Positions 1 to 8,996 of a stretch of 15,329 nt of DNA are shown here, one piece after another. This DNA is from DASSKW01 sp035701115 (GTDB taxonomy: Bacteria; Pseudomonadota; Gammaproteobacteria; Natronospirales; REEB76): the NCBI GenBank assembly GCA_035701115.1, contig DASSOA010000096.1, positions 1 through 15,329 on the forward strand, in the 5' to 3' direction. Below the pieces are notes generated by a model. That model had not been told where the DNA came from. It saw nothing but the letters and a program-made list of their open reading frames with translations, and searched no databases. Made by a program: the position numbers and the translations under genes. How positions within the stretch are numbered: the first letter of the stretch is position 1; each line of letters opens with the position of its first letter.

Positions 1-10
1 GGACGCCGGA

Positions 11-949
11 TCATTTCGTCGCGTAGGCCATGCTGAATGCGCCAGGACCGACATGAATGCCGGCCGATGTGCTCATGATCGACAACAGAACGTCAACCTT
101 GTTGGCCTGGGCGTTGCGCATGAACTCCGCATAGCCGGGAAAGTTCTTTACGTCCTCCGGATTGCCGCCGTAGCTCATGCAAATCACCTTCGTCTGCAGG
201 CCCGAACTGATGGCTTCACTGCCCATCTCGAACAAACGCTGCACGGCATTTTCAAATCCACGCACTTTGGCAACCGCATTGGTCTCGCCGCGGTAGGCTT
301 CAATGATGGGCTTCATGTCGAGCATACCGCCCATCTGATAGCTCAGCCAGCCAACGCTCTTGTCTCCCTTCTGGCTGGCACGCGTCCTGAGAAAATAGAG
401 ATCCTGCGGAATCAGGAAGCCGTGCACGCTCTGCCCGAAGTTCTCGATATGCTGACGCAGCTTGTCGAACAGGATGTCTTCCTGCGTCTTGAGTACCCTG
501 GCCGCTTCATAGAGCGTTACCGCCAGCCCCGTGAACAGCGTCTTGCTGTCTACCACGCGCATGGCAAACTGCTCATCGAGCCCAGCCGCCTTGCGGTGTT
601 CCTTGTAGCTCGACAGGATCATGAAAGATGCCTTGCTGGCATTTTCAAAGGTCGCGCTGCGGGTGCTCGAACCGGTGATGACCAGCACGCGGTCATATTT
701 CAGTACCAGCTGTTCAAGGAACCAGTCCTTGATCGCCTTGACGGACATCGGGGCAGTTGAGATTTCGATGTCCTTCTGGCCGACGTAGCGCCGGTAAATA
801 TCCATGGTCTCTTCGGGATCACGGGTATCCTTTCTCAGCATGGTCCCGAGATGCATGTTGATAGGCATGATCTCGATGCCATGCTGTTCAATAAACGAGC
901 GCGGCAGGTCGCAAGTCGAATCAACGACAAGGCCGATTTTTTGAGTCAT
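11..949 (-). CDS. DegV family protein (fatty-acid-binding, FakB-like fold)
   Basis: This 312-aa cytoplasmic protein belongs to the DegV family, which binds a long-chain fatty acid between two alpha/beta domains; in Firmicutes some members (FakB) present fatty acid to the kinase FakA. Visible family marks are an N-terminal beta strand with DSTCDLP (about residues 10-16), a STAPMS segment near 64-69, a serine-rich TGSSTRSATFENA loop near 92-104, and the C-terminal GIHVGPGAFSMAYA motif that closes the lipid pocket. The usual length is about 280-310 aa, so it is complete. The ATG is preceded by AGGAG at good spacing. It lies 150 nt downstream of the MscS gene on the same strand and probably has its own promoter (1028-1056). 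No FakA-like kinase is visible here, so its lipid partner and role are unknown. Confidence 0.9.
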   Translation of the reverse strand: MTQKIGLVVDSTCDLPRSFIEQHGIEIMPINMHLGTMLRKDTRDPEETMDIYRRYVGQKDIEISTAPMSVKAIKDWFLEQLVLKYDRVLVITGSSTRSATFENASKASFMILSSYKEHRKAAGLDEQFAMRVVDSKTLFTGLAVTLYEAARVLKTQEDILFDKLRQHIENFGQSVHGFLIPQDLYFLRTRASQKGDKSVGWLSYQMGGMLDMKPIIEAYRGETNAVAKVRGFENAVQRLFEMGSEAISSGLQTKVICMSYGGNPEDVKNFPGYAEFMRNAQANKVDVLLSIMSTSAGIHVGPGAFSMAYATK

Positions 950-1027
950 ATACAGCTCCTGGCGATTGTCCAGCGCGTCCCGGCGCCCCCATTGACCCGG
1001 TCTCCCTCCGCATTTTGAGATCGGGTG

Positions 1028-1056
1028 ATTTTACTTAAGCCTGATTTTAAAGATAA
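1028..1056 (-). promoter_or_regulatory. Candidate promoter for the DegV-family gene
   Basis: On the minus strand a TTATCT (-35, 1051-1056) and a TAAAAT (-10, 1028-1033) are separated by 17 bp in a locally AT-rich patch of an otherwise GC-rich region. The -10 matches the sigma-70 consensus at 5 of 6 positions and the -35 at 3 of 6. A start near 1021 would give a leader of about 70 nt before the DegV ATG. This is inferred from sequence only. Confidence 0.35.
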
Positions 1057-1099
1057 CACACGCATGGGAAATTTGCCGCTTTTTCAGCGGACTGTAGCG

Positions 1100-1960
1100 T
1101 CATTTGCCGGGCGAATCTCGGTCGCTGACCACCCGGATCGGGAACGGTTCGCTGAGGCTTCCGGTGGTCAGTGCCCGGTACGGATACGGAAGCTCGATAT
1201 TGTGGCGCCGAAAGGCCTCGATGACCCCCTCCGCCAGACTGTTGCGGGTTTCCAGATAATTTTCCCGCTTGGTCCAAACACAAAACTGCAGATCGAATGA
1301 GCTATCCCCGAAGGCAGTGAAGCGCACTTCCGGGCGAGGTTCGATCAGTGCGGTCGGATTGCGATCCGCCACCTCCATCAGCACTTCGCGTACCCGGGCC
1401 AGATCCTCCTTTTCGCCCACGCCGATCTTCATATCGATCCGGCGGATCGGGAATCGGGTCAGGTTGGTGATTTCCGATTTGACGAGCGTTTCGTTGGGTA
1501 CCCGCACCAGCAGATTGTCGAAAGTCCGTAACTTCACCGACAGCAGGTCAATGGATAGCACCTCGCCACTGGTATCGCCGATGGAGATGGTGTCGCCAAT
1601 GGCAAAGGACTTCTCCCCGATCAGGAACAATCCGCTGATAAGGTTCGAGGCCGAAGTCTGTGACGCAAAGCCGACCGCCACGGTCAGGATACCGGCGGCA
1701 CCCAGGAAAATATTGCTGATGTCGTGGCTGACCTGGCGCATCGCCAGCAGAATTGCAATCAGGAACAGGCCGTAGAACACCAGCCGTCTGGCGAGCATCC
1801 CGCGATGCACGTCCAGCCGATGTGCACTCAGGCGGCCGACCATACGCGCCATGAGTTGCGCAATCAGGAATCCCATTACGAGTATCAGGATTGCGCGGCC
1901 CCACGCCAGCGTGGTCGCGCTGAGCACAACATCGTAATAATGACGGAATTCATGATTCAT
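1100..1960 (-). CDS. Small-conductance mechanosensitive channel, MscS family
   Basis: This inner-membrane channel opens under membrane tension to release solutes during hypo-osmotic shock. It is 286 aa, the same length as E. coli MscS. Hydrophobic segments lie near residues 21-40 and 58-75, followed by the pore helix at about 84-115, which carries the Gly/Ala-rich LGAAGILTVAVGFASQ and the NLISGLFLI kink region. The conserved beta domain follows, with FAIGDTISIGD, GEVLSIDLLSVKLRT and VRVPNETLVKSEITN. The last third is the alpha/beta vestibule, ending in a polar tail. The start lies 6 nt after the stop of the DUF432-like gene, with only a weak GGAT upstream, so translational coupling is likely. 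It is the last gene of the fumC-led run. The exact paralogue type is not determined, so I leave the symbol blank. Confidence 0.93.
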   Translation of the reverse strand: MNHEFRHYYDVVLSATTLAWGRAILILVMGFLIAQLMARMVGRLSAHRLDVHRGMLARRLVFYGLFLIAILLAMRQVSHDISNIFLGAAGILTVAVGFASQTSASNLISGLFLIGEKSFAIGDTISIGDTSGEVLSIDLLSVKLRTFDNLLVRVPNETLVKSEITNLTRFPIRRIDMKIGVGEKEDLARVREVLMEVADRNPTALIEPRPEVRFTAFGDSSFDLQFCVWTKRENYLETRNSLAEGVIEAFRRHNIELPYPYRALTTGSLSEPFPIRVVSDRDSPGK

Positions 1961-1966
1961 GGCACA

Positions 1967-2785
1967 TCATCCGAAAAACCGGCTGAGAGCGCGGAACATG
2001 CTGCTGTCGTCGTCAAGCTGACGCGGTGCCGCGACCTGCCGCGCGGCCATCCCTGCGGGCAGCGGGACGTTTCCGAGATGCAGACGCGCCTGGTCGTCCC
2101 GCCCCGTGCGTTCGAGCATGATGGATTGGGTCCAGAAATCACCCGCTTCGTTCTGGTACAGCGTAAGCAGAGGCACCGGGACACTCAACCGTTCCAGCAG
2201 CAGCGCTTCATTGCCGTGGTTGCGGATTTGCACGGGTGTAACGGCACGATGCGGACGCGGGACAACGTTCTCGATCTGCGTGTGCGCAAGCGTCCGGCTG
2301 GCATAACACAGTTCACCCTGCCGCGTGTTGGGACCGAACCACGTGTCGGAAGGGCGCAGCGACGGCATTTCGATCAGCATGGGCGCCTGCGGGTTGGCGT
2401 AAACCGCGACCCACAAGGTGGTACTGACAAACAATGTGACCTCTTCCCCGCTCGGGATGCTCAGCGCGGTTTCCGGACGCACCACGACCGGACGGTCGGC
2501 GAGTGCCGGCAACAGCCACAGCGGTTTTCCCGTTTCGCGCATGCTGAACCGGCAAATCTGCATGCCGGGTTCCGGCTGTCTGATCGGCACATCCAGTTCA
2601 ACGCGTGCCACAGGCTGCATCAGTTCTTCGCCGGACCGCCAGGCGAGGCGCCATTCGCCGGCCATGTGCTGGGCCCAGATTTCTAGCGGGCCGATGTGCC
2701 AGCAACCCATGCTCTGCATGGCGATGGAAAATTCACCCCACCAGGCGCGGTGCTGCAAACCGTTGCCGACCTCAGAGCCCTTCAT
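1967..2785 (-). CDS. DUF432-like protein of unknown function
   Basis: This is a 272-aa protein without signal peptide or clear membrane segment. I recognise it, with moderate confidence, as DUF432-like, a family described mainly from archaea and also found beside MscS channels in proteobacteria; no function is established. The N-terminal part is tryptophan-rich (WWGEFSIAMQS, GCWHIGPLEIWAQH, GEWRLAW, about residues 14-52). The middle carries VVVRP and LFVSTTLWVAVYA, then a marked SDTWFGPNTRQGELCYASRT stretch. Near the C-terminus are VPVPLLTLY and DFWTQSIMLER. The predicted pattern is mostly beta strand. I chose the ATG at 2785 because GGAG sits upstream at good spacing; the frame stays open further upstream, but there it lies inside mazG. 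It overlaps mazG by 14 nt and ends 6 nt before mscS, so a role linked to the channel is a reasonable inference. Confidence 0.72.
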   Translation of the reverse strand: MKGSEVGNGLQHRAWWGEFSIAMQSMGCWHIGPLEIWAQHMAGEWRLAWRSGEELMQPVARVELDVPIRQPEPGMQICRFSMRETGKPLWLLPALADRPVVVRPETALSIPSGEEVTLFVSTTLWVAVYANPQAPMLIEMPSLRPSDTWFGPNTRQGELCYASRTLAHTQIENVVPRPHRAVTPVQIRNHGNEALLLERLSVPVPLLTLYQNEAGDFWTQSIMLERTGRDDQARLHLGNVPLPAGMAARQVAAPRQLDDDSSMFRALSRFFG

Positions 2786-3557
2786 GTTTCGCCTGCTCCC
2801 AGATGCGGTCCATTTCTTCAAGCGTCGCCTGCTCGGGCCGCTTGTTCTGCTCGGCCAAGCCCGTTTCCACACGCCGGAAGCGCCGTTCAAATTTGTTGTT
2901 GGTGCCGCGCAGCGCCTGCTCCGGGTCAACACCAAGCTTGCGGGCGAGATTGGCGACGGCAAACAGCACATCGCCCAGCTCATCCTGAATGCGTGCGTCT
3001 CCGGTACCGGATTCAATCTCGTGCTGGAGCTCAGCCAGTTCTTCGCGAATCTTGGCGAACACCGGCGCCATGTCGGTCCAGTCGAAGCCGACGCGGGCTG
3101 CGCGCTTCTGCAGTTTCACGGCGCGCGTCAGGGCAGGCAATCCCAGCGGCACGCCGTGCAACGCCCCCTGATCGCCGTGTTTGTGCTGCCGCTCGGCCGC
3201 CTTGCGCGTTTCCCAATCCCGCCGCTGTTGTTCCTGATCGGCAAACTGCACGTCACCGAATACATGCGGATGCCGCGCGATCAGCTTGTCGCTGATTGCA
3301 CGCACCACGTCGGAAAAATCAAACCGGCCCTGCTCTTCGGCGATGCGTGCGTGAAAAACCGTTTGCAGCAGCAGGTCGCCCAACTCTTCGCGCAATGCAT
3401 CCATGTCATCCCGCTCAATGGCATCGGCAACTTCATAGGCTTCTTCAACGGTGTAAGGCGCGATGCTGCGAAAGGTCTGTTCACGGTCCCACGGGCAACC
3501 GCGTTCGGGATCCCGCAGGCGCGCCATGATTTCGAGCAAGCGCTGTATTTCGCTCAT
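2772..3557 (-). CDS. mazG: Nucleoside triphosphate pyrophosphohydrolase MazG
   Basis: MazG hydrolyses (d)NTPs to NMPs and pyrophosphate and cleans non-canonical nucleotides from the pool; in E. coli it also affects ppGpp levels. The 261-aa protein has two tandem all-alpha MazG domains, as in the 263-aa E. coli enzyme. The first carries RDPERGCPWDREQTF (about 15-29), the EExxE metal site E38-E39-E42 and the ELGD site with D61. The second carries E172-E173-E176 and the ELGDVLF site (E193, D196). The start at 3557 gives MSEIQRLLEIM, which lines up with E. coli MNQIDRLLTIM; an in-frame ATG at 3569 would add four residues. The chosen ATG overlaps the stop of the upstream Nudix gene as ATGA, so the two are translationally coupled. 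Both remove aberrant nucleotides or cofactors. Confidence 0.96.
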   Translation of the reverse strand: MSEIQRLLEIMARLRDPERGCPWDREQTFRSIAPYTVEEAYEVADAIERDDMDALREELGDLLLQTVFHARIAEEQGRFDFSDVVRAISDKLIARHPHVFGDVQFADQEQQRRDWETRKAAERQHKHGDQGALHGVPLGLPALTRAVKLQKRAARVGFDWTDMAPVFAKIREELAELQHEIESGTGDARIQDELGDVLFAVANLARKLGVDPEQALRGTNNKFERRFRRVETGLAEQNKRPEQATLEEMDRIWEQAKHEGL

Positions 3558-4189
3558 GCGGCGATCCATTGCTCGAGTTTACCGATGAATCCCACCAGCA
3601 TGGCCGCCGTGGCACCCCAGATAACATGGCCCTGGTAGTCGAATTGATAGAAGCCGACATCCCGCCCGGCGATGATCCTGCTGCGTACCTGTCGGTTCCC
3701 GGGATCGCGGAGCCAGTCGAGCGGCACTTCGAACACTTCGGCGACTTCCACCGGATCGGGCGTCAGTTCGAAACCAGGCTGCACCAGCCCGACCACCGGT
3801 GTCACCGCATAGCCGGTAATGGTCAGATAGCCGTCAAGGTAGCCGATCACATCAATGAAACTGCGGCGCAGTCCGGTTTCTTCCTCGGTTTCTCGCAACG
3901 CGGTTTCGATTGGATCCCGGTCTGTCTGCTCGCTGCTCCCGCCCGGAAAACTGACCTGTCCGGCATGATCCTGCAACCTGTCAGTGCGGCGGGTCAGCAA
4001 CACGGTGTGGCCGGGCGCCCGCTCCACCAGCGGTACGAGCACCGAGGCCCGCTTCCAGGGTGGTTTCGGCAGCATGCCCGGTGGCAGGTCGCCGTGCGCC
4101 CGGCGCGGACTGAAATCCGCCGGAGGCCGGCTGCCTGCAAGACGTTCCCGAATAACCCGTGTCAGCAGGCTATTCTGGTTAAGTATCAT
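3554..4189 (-). CDS. CoA pyrophosphatase, Nudix hydrolase (NudL type)
   Basis: Proteins of this Nudix subgroup cleave coenzyme A or its oxidised forms to 3',5'-ADP and phosphopantetheine. The subgroup signature is clear: LLTRRTDRLQDHAGQVSFPGG (about 64-84) is the UPF0035/CoA motif that precedes the Nudix box. The box then runs to ALRETEEETGL (97-107), with R99-E100 and E103-E104 as metal ligands. Fourteen residues separate the GG from RE, as in E. coli NudL. Length is 211 aa against 192 in E. coli, the difference being an N-terminal extension of about 45 residues before the Nudix fold. The ATG has only a weak ribosome site and follows the fumC stop by 32 nt. The stop overlaps the mazG start. 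Substrate is assigned from motif alone. Confidence 0.9.
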   Translation of the reverse strand: MILNQNSLLTRVIRERLAGSRPPADFSPRRAHGDLPPGMLPKPPWKRASVLVPLVERAPGHTVLLTRRTDRLQDHAGQVSFPGGSSEQTDRDPIETALRETEEETGLRRSFIDVIGYLDGYLTITGYAVTPVVGLVQPGFELTPDPVEVAEVFEVPLDWLRDPGNRQVRSRIIAGRDVGFYQFDYQGHVIWGATAAMLVGFIGKLEQWIAA

Positions 4190-4221
4190 ATTATTCAGTC
4201 ACTTAAGGATGATTTCTAACG

Positions 4222-5610
<1,389 letters not shown>

Positions 5611-5757
5611 CGACGGCTCCTGGAAAAAGGTTCAATTTGACAGGCTAACATGCTGATTCAAGGTATAATTACCCCTCAGCCGGTTCAGAATAACTAGGTA
5701 TCTTGCGGGCCGGCCGGTATTATCCGCCAAACCTCGCATGCTTTGCACGGGAAAGCC
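5611..5757. promoter_or_regulatory. Divergent fumC/purB intergenic region with a consensus -10
   Basis: The 147-bp region between the two divergent starts must hold both promoters. On the plus strand there is a perfect TATAAT at 5664-5669 and a perfect TTGACA at 5637-5642. They are 21 bp apart, longer than the usual 16-18, and no good -35 lies at the standard distance. A start near 5676 would give purB a leader of about 80 nt containing the palindrome GGCCGGCC. On the minus strand a TTATAC-type -10 overlaps the same site, so the two promoters may compete. The AGGAG of fumC lies just inside the left edge. I see no convincing PurR-type operator. Confidence 0.4.
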
Positions 5758-7125
5758 ATGGAATCGTCGCCGTTAACCGCCCTCTCCCCGCTCGACGGAC
5801 GCTATGCCGCCAAAGTGGACATCCTGCGAGACCTGTTCAGCGAATACGGCTTGATGCGTCAACGCGTCCGGGTCGAAGTACGCTGGCTGGAAGCGCTGGC
5901 CGATGCGCCCGATGTGCCGGAAATTCCCTCCTTGAGTGCGGCCTCCCTCAAGCGGCTCGATGAGCTGATCAAGGGTTTCGACCTGGCGGCCGCCAACCGG
6001 ATCAAGGAAATCGAAAGCACTACCAACCACGATGTAAAAGCCATTGAGTATTACCTCAAGGAACAGGTTGGCGAGGACGCAGAACTGACGAAGGTCAGCG
6101 AATTCCTGCACTTTGCCTGCACCTCGGAAGACATCAACAATCTTTCATATGCATTGCTGCTGCTCGAGGCGCGCGAATCGCACATCCTGGGCATCATGGA
6201 CCGCATCGTCGAACGCTTGCGCGGTCTGGCGCATCGTTACGCCGAAGTCCCGATGCTGTCGCGCACCCACGGCCAGCCGGCGTCACCTACCACCTTGGGC
6301 AAGGAAATAGCGAATGTCGTGTTCCGCTTGCGGCGCCAGCGCGAACAGCTCGCGGCTGTCCAGATCCTGGGCAAGATGAATGGCGCGGTCGGCAATTACA
6401 ACGCGCACCTGGCGGCTTATCCCGACGTTGATTGGCAAACCCTGAGCAGCGAGTTTGTCCGCTCACTCGGACTCGAATGGACTCCCTACACCGTCCAGAT
6501 CGAGCCGCACGATTACATGGCGGAATATTTCGATGCCCTGGCGCGATTCAATACGGTCCTGCTGGATTTGTGCCGGGACATCTGGGGCTACATTTCACTG
6601 GGCTACTTCAAGCAGAAACTGATCGCCGGCGAAGTGGGATCATCCACCATGCCGCACAAGATCAATCCGATAGATTTTGAAAATGCCGAAGGCAACCTGG
6701 GTCTGGCAAACGCGATCCTGCGGCATTTTGCCGAAAAGCTGCCCGTATCGCGCTGGCAGCGCGACCTGACCGACTCGACCGTACTTCGCAATATCGGCGT
6801 CGGCATCGGTCACAGTGTGTTGGCGTACGAATCGTTCCTGAAAGGCTTGAGCAAACTCGAAGCGGACGCCGAACGGATGGCCGCCGATCTGGGCGGCAAC
6901 TGGGAAGTGCTGGCGGAAGCCATACAGACCGTCATGCGTCGTCACGGCGTTGCGCAGCCGTATGAACAGCTCAAGGCGCTGACGCGCGGACGCCGCATGG
7001 ATGCGGACACGTTGCGTGCGTTCATACGCGAACTTGATATCCCGAATGCCGACAAGGCGCGTCTGCTCGAAATGACGCCCGCTTCGTACATCGGGCTTGC
7101 CGCGCAGCTGGCGCGCGCCATTTGA
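5758..7125 (+). CDS. purB: Adenylosuccinate lyase
   Basis: PurB acts twice in purine synthesis, splitting fumarate from SAICAR and from adenylosuccinate. The protein is 455 aa, against 456 in E. coli, and belongs to the same PurB subgroup: the N-terminus MESSPLTALSPLDGRY mirrors E. coli MELSSLTAVSPVDGRY. That match fixes the start at 5758 rather than the in-frame ATG at 5743; GGGA lies just upstream. Key residues are ESTTNHDVKA (86-95), TSEDINN (122-128), the catalytic His171 in SRTHGQPASPTT, and the signature loop GSSTMPHKINP with the catalytic serine at 295-296, the same positions as in E. coli. Its stop is followed within a few bases by roxA, so the two are probably one transcript. In E. 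coli purB lies directly after hflD; here it lies upstream of the same group. Confidence 0.98.
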   Translation: MESSPLTALSPLDGRYAAKVDILRDLFSEYGLMRQRVRVEVRWLEALADAPDVPEIPSLSAASLKRLDELIKGFDLAAANRIKEIESTTNHDVKAIEYYLKEQVGEDAELTKVSEFLHFACTSEDINNLSYALLLLEARESHILGIMDRIVERLRGLAHRYAEVPMLSRTHGQPASPTTLGKEIANVVFRLRRQREQLAAVQILGKMNGAVGNYNAHLAAYPDVDWQTLSSEFVRSLGLEWTPYTVQIEPHDYMAEYFDALARFNTVLLDLCRDIWGYISLGYFKQKLIAGEVGSSTMPHKINPIDFENAEGNLGLANAILRHFAEKLPVSRWQRDLTDSTVLRNIGVGIGHSVLAYESFLKGLSKLEADAERMAADLGGNWEVLAEAIQTVMRRHGVAQPYEQLKALTRGRRMDADTLRAFIRELDIPNADKARLLEMTPASYIGLAAQLARAI

Positions 7126-7130
7126 CCGGC

Positions 7131-8297
7131 ATGCGATTGGTCACGCTGCTCGGCGGACTTGAACCGGATACCTTTCTCAAGCGCTACTGGCAGAAAGTGC
7201 CATTGCTGATCCGCGGCGCAATTCCCGGTATTTCATCTCCGATCAGTCCCGAAGAGCTTGCCGGTCTGGCCTGTGAAGCAGGCGTCGAATCGCGCATTGT
7301 GCAGAAGACCCGACGCAAGCCGGGCTGGTCTGTGCAGCACGGTCCGTTCTCGGGGCAGGATTTCGCAAAACTTCCGGTTGGCGACTGGACCTTGCTGGTA
7401 CAGGACGTCGACAAATATGTTCCTGCCCTGTCGCAATTGCTGGATCAGTTTCGATTTGTGCCCAACTGGCGAATCGACGACATCATGGTCAGTTACGCTG
7501 CCGACGGCGGTGGCGTCGGTCCGCATGTTGATGCCTATGACGTGTTCCTGCTGCAGGTGCAGGGATTCAGGCGATGGTCCATCAGCACGCAGCGGCATGA
7601 AGAAGCCGATCTGCCGGGGTTGGAACTGAAACAGGTCCGGAATTTCCGCCCTCAAGAGGAATGGCTGCTCGGCCCGGGGGACATGCTGTATCTGCCTCCG
7701 GGGGTCGCACACGACGGAATTGCCGTCGGCGAATGCCTGACCTTCTCGATTGGTTTCAGGGTTCCATCGGATGCTGAAATGCTCGCCGACCTGGCTGGCT
7801 GGTTGATCGAAACAGCCGACAAGGACGCGCGTTACAGCGATCCCGATCTCAAGGACAGCAGCACCGACCCCGGCCTGATTACAGATGCCGTGCGGCGGCG
7901 CATGCGACAGCGCCTGAAGTCGCTGCTCACCTTGGAACCCGCTGCGTTTGACGAGTGGTTCGGACGTTTCATCACAGAACCCAAGCCGTGGCTGCGCGTG
8001 GTGCCGCCGCGCCGCAAATTGAGTCCAGCTGAGGCAGGCTCCTTGCTCATGACCCACGAGTTGCGCCGCGACGCCGCAACCAATCTGTGCTGGACCCCGG
8101 AATCGGACAATACGCTGCGCCTTTTTGCCGACGGCCTGAGTTTTGCCCTGCCCGGGAGCACCGTGGAGCTGGCACGCCTGCTTTGCCGTGAGCACAGCTG
8201 GGCGCGCGGCCAACTGAAAACGCATGTCAGGAACAAGGCGGCGCTGCACCTTATTACCGACCTCTGCAATGCCGGCGTGTTGCGTTTCGTGCGATGA
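7131..8297 (+). CDS. roxA: 50S ribosomal protein L16 3-hydroxylase (RoxA/YcfD), JmjC cupin oxygenase
   Basis: RoxA is an Fe(II)/2-oxoglutarate dioxygenase that hydroxylates an arginine of ribosomal protein L16 (Arg81 in E. coli). The 388-aa protein has the JmjC cupin core with the iron triad H132-x-D134 in GVGPHVDAYDVF and H194 in LPPGVAHDG. Other matches to E. coli YcfD are YWQKVPLL, ISPEELAGLA, SVQHGPF and NWRIDDIMVSY. The C-terminal part should form the dimerisation and winged-helix regions. I chose the ATG at 7131; a TTG at 7122 that overlaps the purB stop would add three residues. No clear ribosome site is present, so coupling to purB translation is likely. Oxygen dependence links this ribosome modification to aerobic growth. 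Confidence 0.95.
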   Translation: MRLVTLLGGLEPDTFLKRYWQKVPLLIRGAIPGISSPISPEELAGLACEAGVESRIVQKTRRKPGWSVQHGPFSGQDFAKLPVGDWTLLVQDVDKYVPALSQLLDQFRFVPNWRIDDIMVSYAADGGGVGPHVDAYDVFLLQVQGFRRWSISTQRHEEADLPGLELKQVRNFRPQEEWLLGPGDMLYLPPGVAHDGIAVGECLTFSIGFRVPSDAEMLADLAGWLIETADKDARYSDPDLKDSSTDPGLITDAVRRRMRQRLKSLLTLEPAAFDEWFGRFITEPKPWLRVVPPRRKLSPAEAGSLLMTHELRRDAATNLCWTPESDNTLRLFADGLSFALPGSTVELARLLCREHSWARGQLKTHVRNKAALHLITDLCNAGVLRFVR

Positions 8298-8415
8298 ATC
8301 GCCGCCTGGTTGCGCAACTGCGATATGGGAGCATCCGGCCAATTATCCGACGGCCCGCGCTGCATTTGTTATGCTCTCGGCCTGACCGGTGCGTGCGTCG
8401 CGTATGGGCGCCGGA

Positions 8416-8444
8416 TTGTTACCTCTTGATAGAGTCGCAATAAT
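8416..8444 (+). promoter_or_regulatory. Candidate promoter for the DUF7931-like gene
   Basis: After roxA there is a 158-bp gap. It contains TTGTTA (8416-8421), a 17-bp spacer, and AATAAT (8439-8444), matching the sigma-70 consensus at 4 and 5 of 6 positions. A start near 8451 would leave only about five bases before the ATG at 8456, and there is no Shine-Dalgarno. I see nothing else recognisable in this gap. Confidence 0.4.
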
Positions 8445-8455
8445 CAACGCCTGAA

Positions 8456-8947
8456 ATGAGCGATGAGAGTCAAACCCGGGTAGAGCTGGCCAGCGAGAGT
8501 GACTGCCGTAGTGCAGCGCTCGCACTGATAAAATCGGCGCGTCGCACGCTGGTGCTGTTCACGCGCGACCTCGAACCGGCAATTTTCGGCAACGTCGAAT
8601 TTGCGACGGCGTTGCAGCGATTCGCATTACGGAGCCGCTATTCCCATATCCGAATCGCAGTTATCGATCCGACCACGGCGATACGCGAGGGACATCGGCT
8701 GGTCGCACTCGCACGCAGGCTGCCCAGCTTCATCGAATTCCGGCGGCCGGGCCCGGACCATGCCAACCTCCCCGACACATTCATGGTCATTGACGAAGCC
8801 GGCATCATGTACCGCCCACTCTCAAGCCGCTACGAGGGATTTGCCGATACCAGCGCACCCTTGGAAGCCCGCAAATACCTCAAGCAGTTCGCCGAAATCT
8901 GGTCGCTCGCCGAGCCGGAGCAGGAATTTCGCCGCCTGGGGCTGTGA
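8456..8947 (+). CDS. DUF7931-like, degenerate phospholipase D-like domain protein
   Basis: This is a 163-aa soluble protein with no signal peptide. I recognise it as the DUF7931 type, a PLD-like fold with no known function found mainly in gammaproteobacteria. Conserved-looking blocks are ALIKSARRTLVLFTRDLEPAIF (about 24-44), RIAVIDPTTAIREGHRLVALARRLPSFIEFRRP (66-98) and the C-terminal EIWSLAEPEQEFRRLGL. The segment HANLPDTFMVIDEAG (102-116), with EGFAD later, resembles the HxKxxxxD...GSxN strand of phospholipase D enzymes, but the lysine is missing, so hydrolase or transferase activity is unlikely. It sits alone between roxA and nudJ, 49 nt before nudJ. The ATG has no ribosome site and may start a leaderless message. 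The family name is from memory; the degenerate motif is what I see. Confidence 0.75.
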   Translation: MSDESQTRVELASESDCRSAALALIKSARRTLVLFTRDLEPAIFGNVEFATALQRFALRSRYSHIRIAVIDPTTAIREGHRLVALARRLPSFIEFRRPGPDHANLPDTFMVIDEAGIMYRPLSSRYEGFADTSAPLEARKYLKQFAEIWSLAEPEQEFRRLGL

Positions 8948-8984
8948 CGTGCGGCTGCCCTTTCCCCTGCCCAGCCCGACAGGC

Positions 8985-8996
8985 TAAAGTATCAAT
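8985..8996 (+). promoter_or_regulatory. -10-like TAAAGT six bases before the nudJ ATG
   Basis: TAAAGT at 8985-8990 is followed by six bases and the ATG. A weak TTTCCC lies 18 bp upstream (8961-8966). If this is a promoter, transcription would begin at or next to the A of the start codon. No Shine-Dalgarno is visible at functional spacing. Confidence 0.35.

Noticed and set aside
1076..1090. CCGCT/AGCGG hairpin after the mscS stop as terminator
   Set aside because: The stem is only 5 bp and has no proper U-run on the minus strand.
2786..3016. N-terminal extension of the DUF432-like gene
   Set aside because: The extra 77 codons lie wholly inside mazG, and a good GGAG site precedes the ATG at 2785.
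2418..3638. 406-codon plus-strand open frame across the DUF432-like and mazG genes
   Set aside because: It crosses two well-supported genes on the opposite strand and resembles no protein.
7122..7130. TTG start for roxA overlapping the purB stop
   Set aside because: The ATG at 7131 fits the E. coli protein length and start; the TTG adds only three residues.
7233..8342. 369-codon minus-strand open frame opposite roxA
   Set aside because: Composition and lack of motifs mark it as the reverse of roxA.
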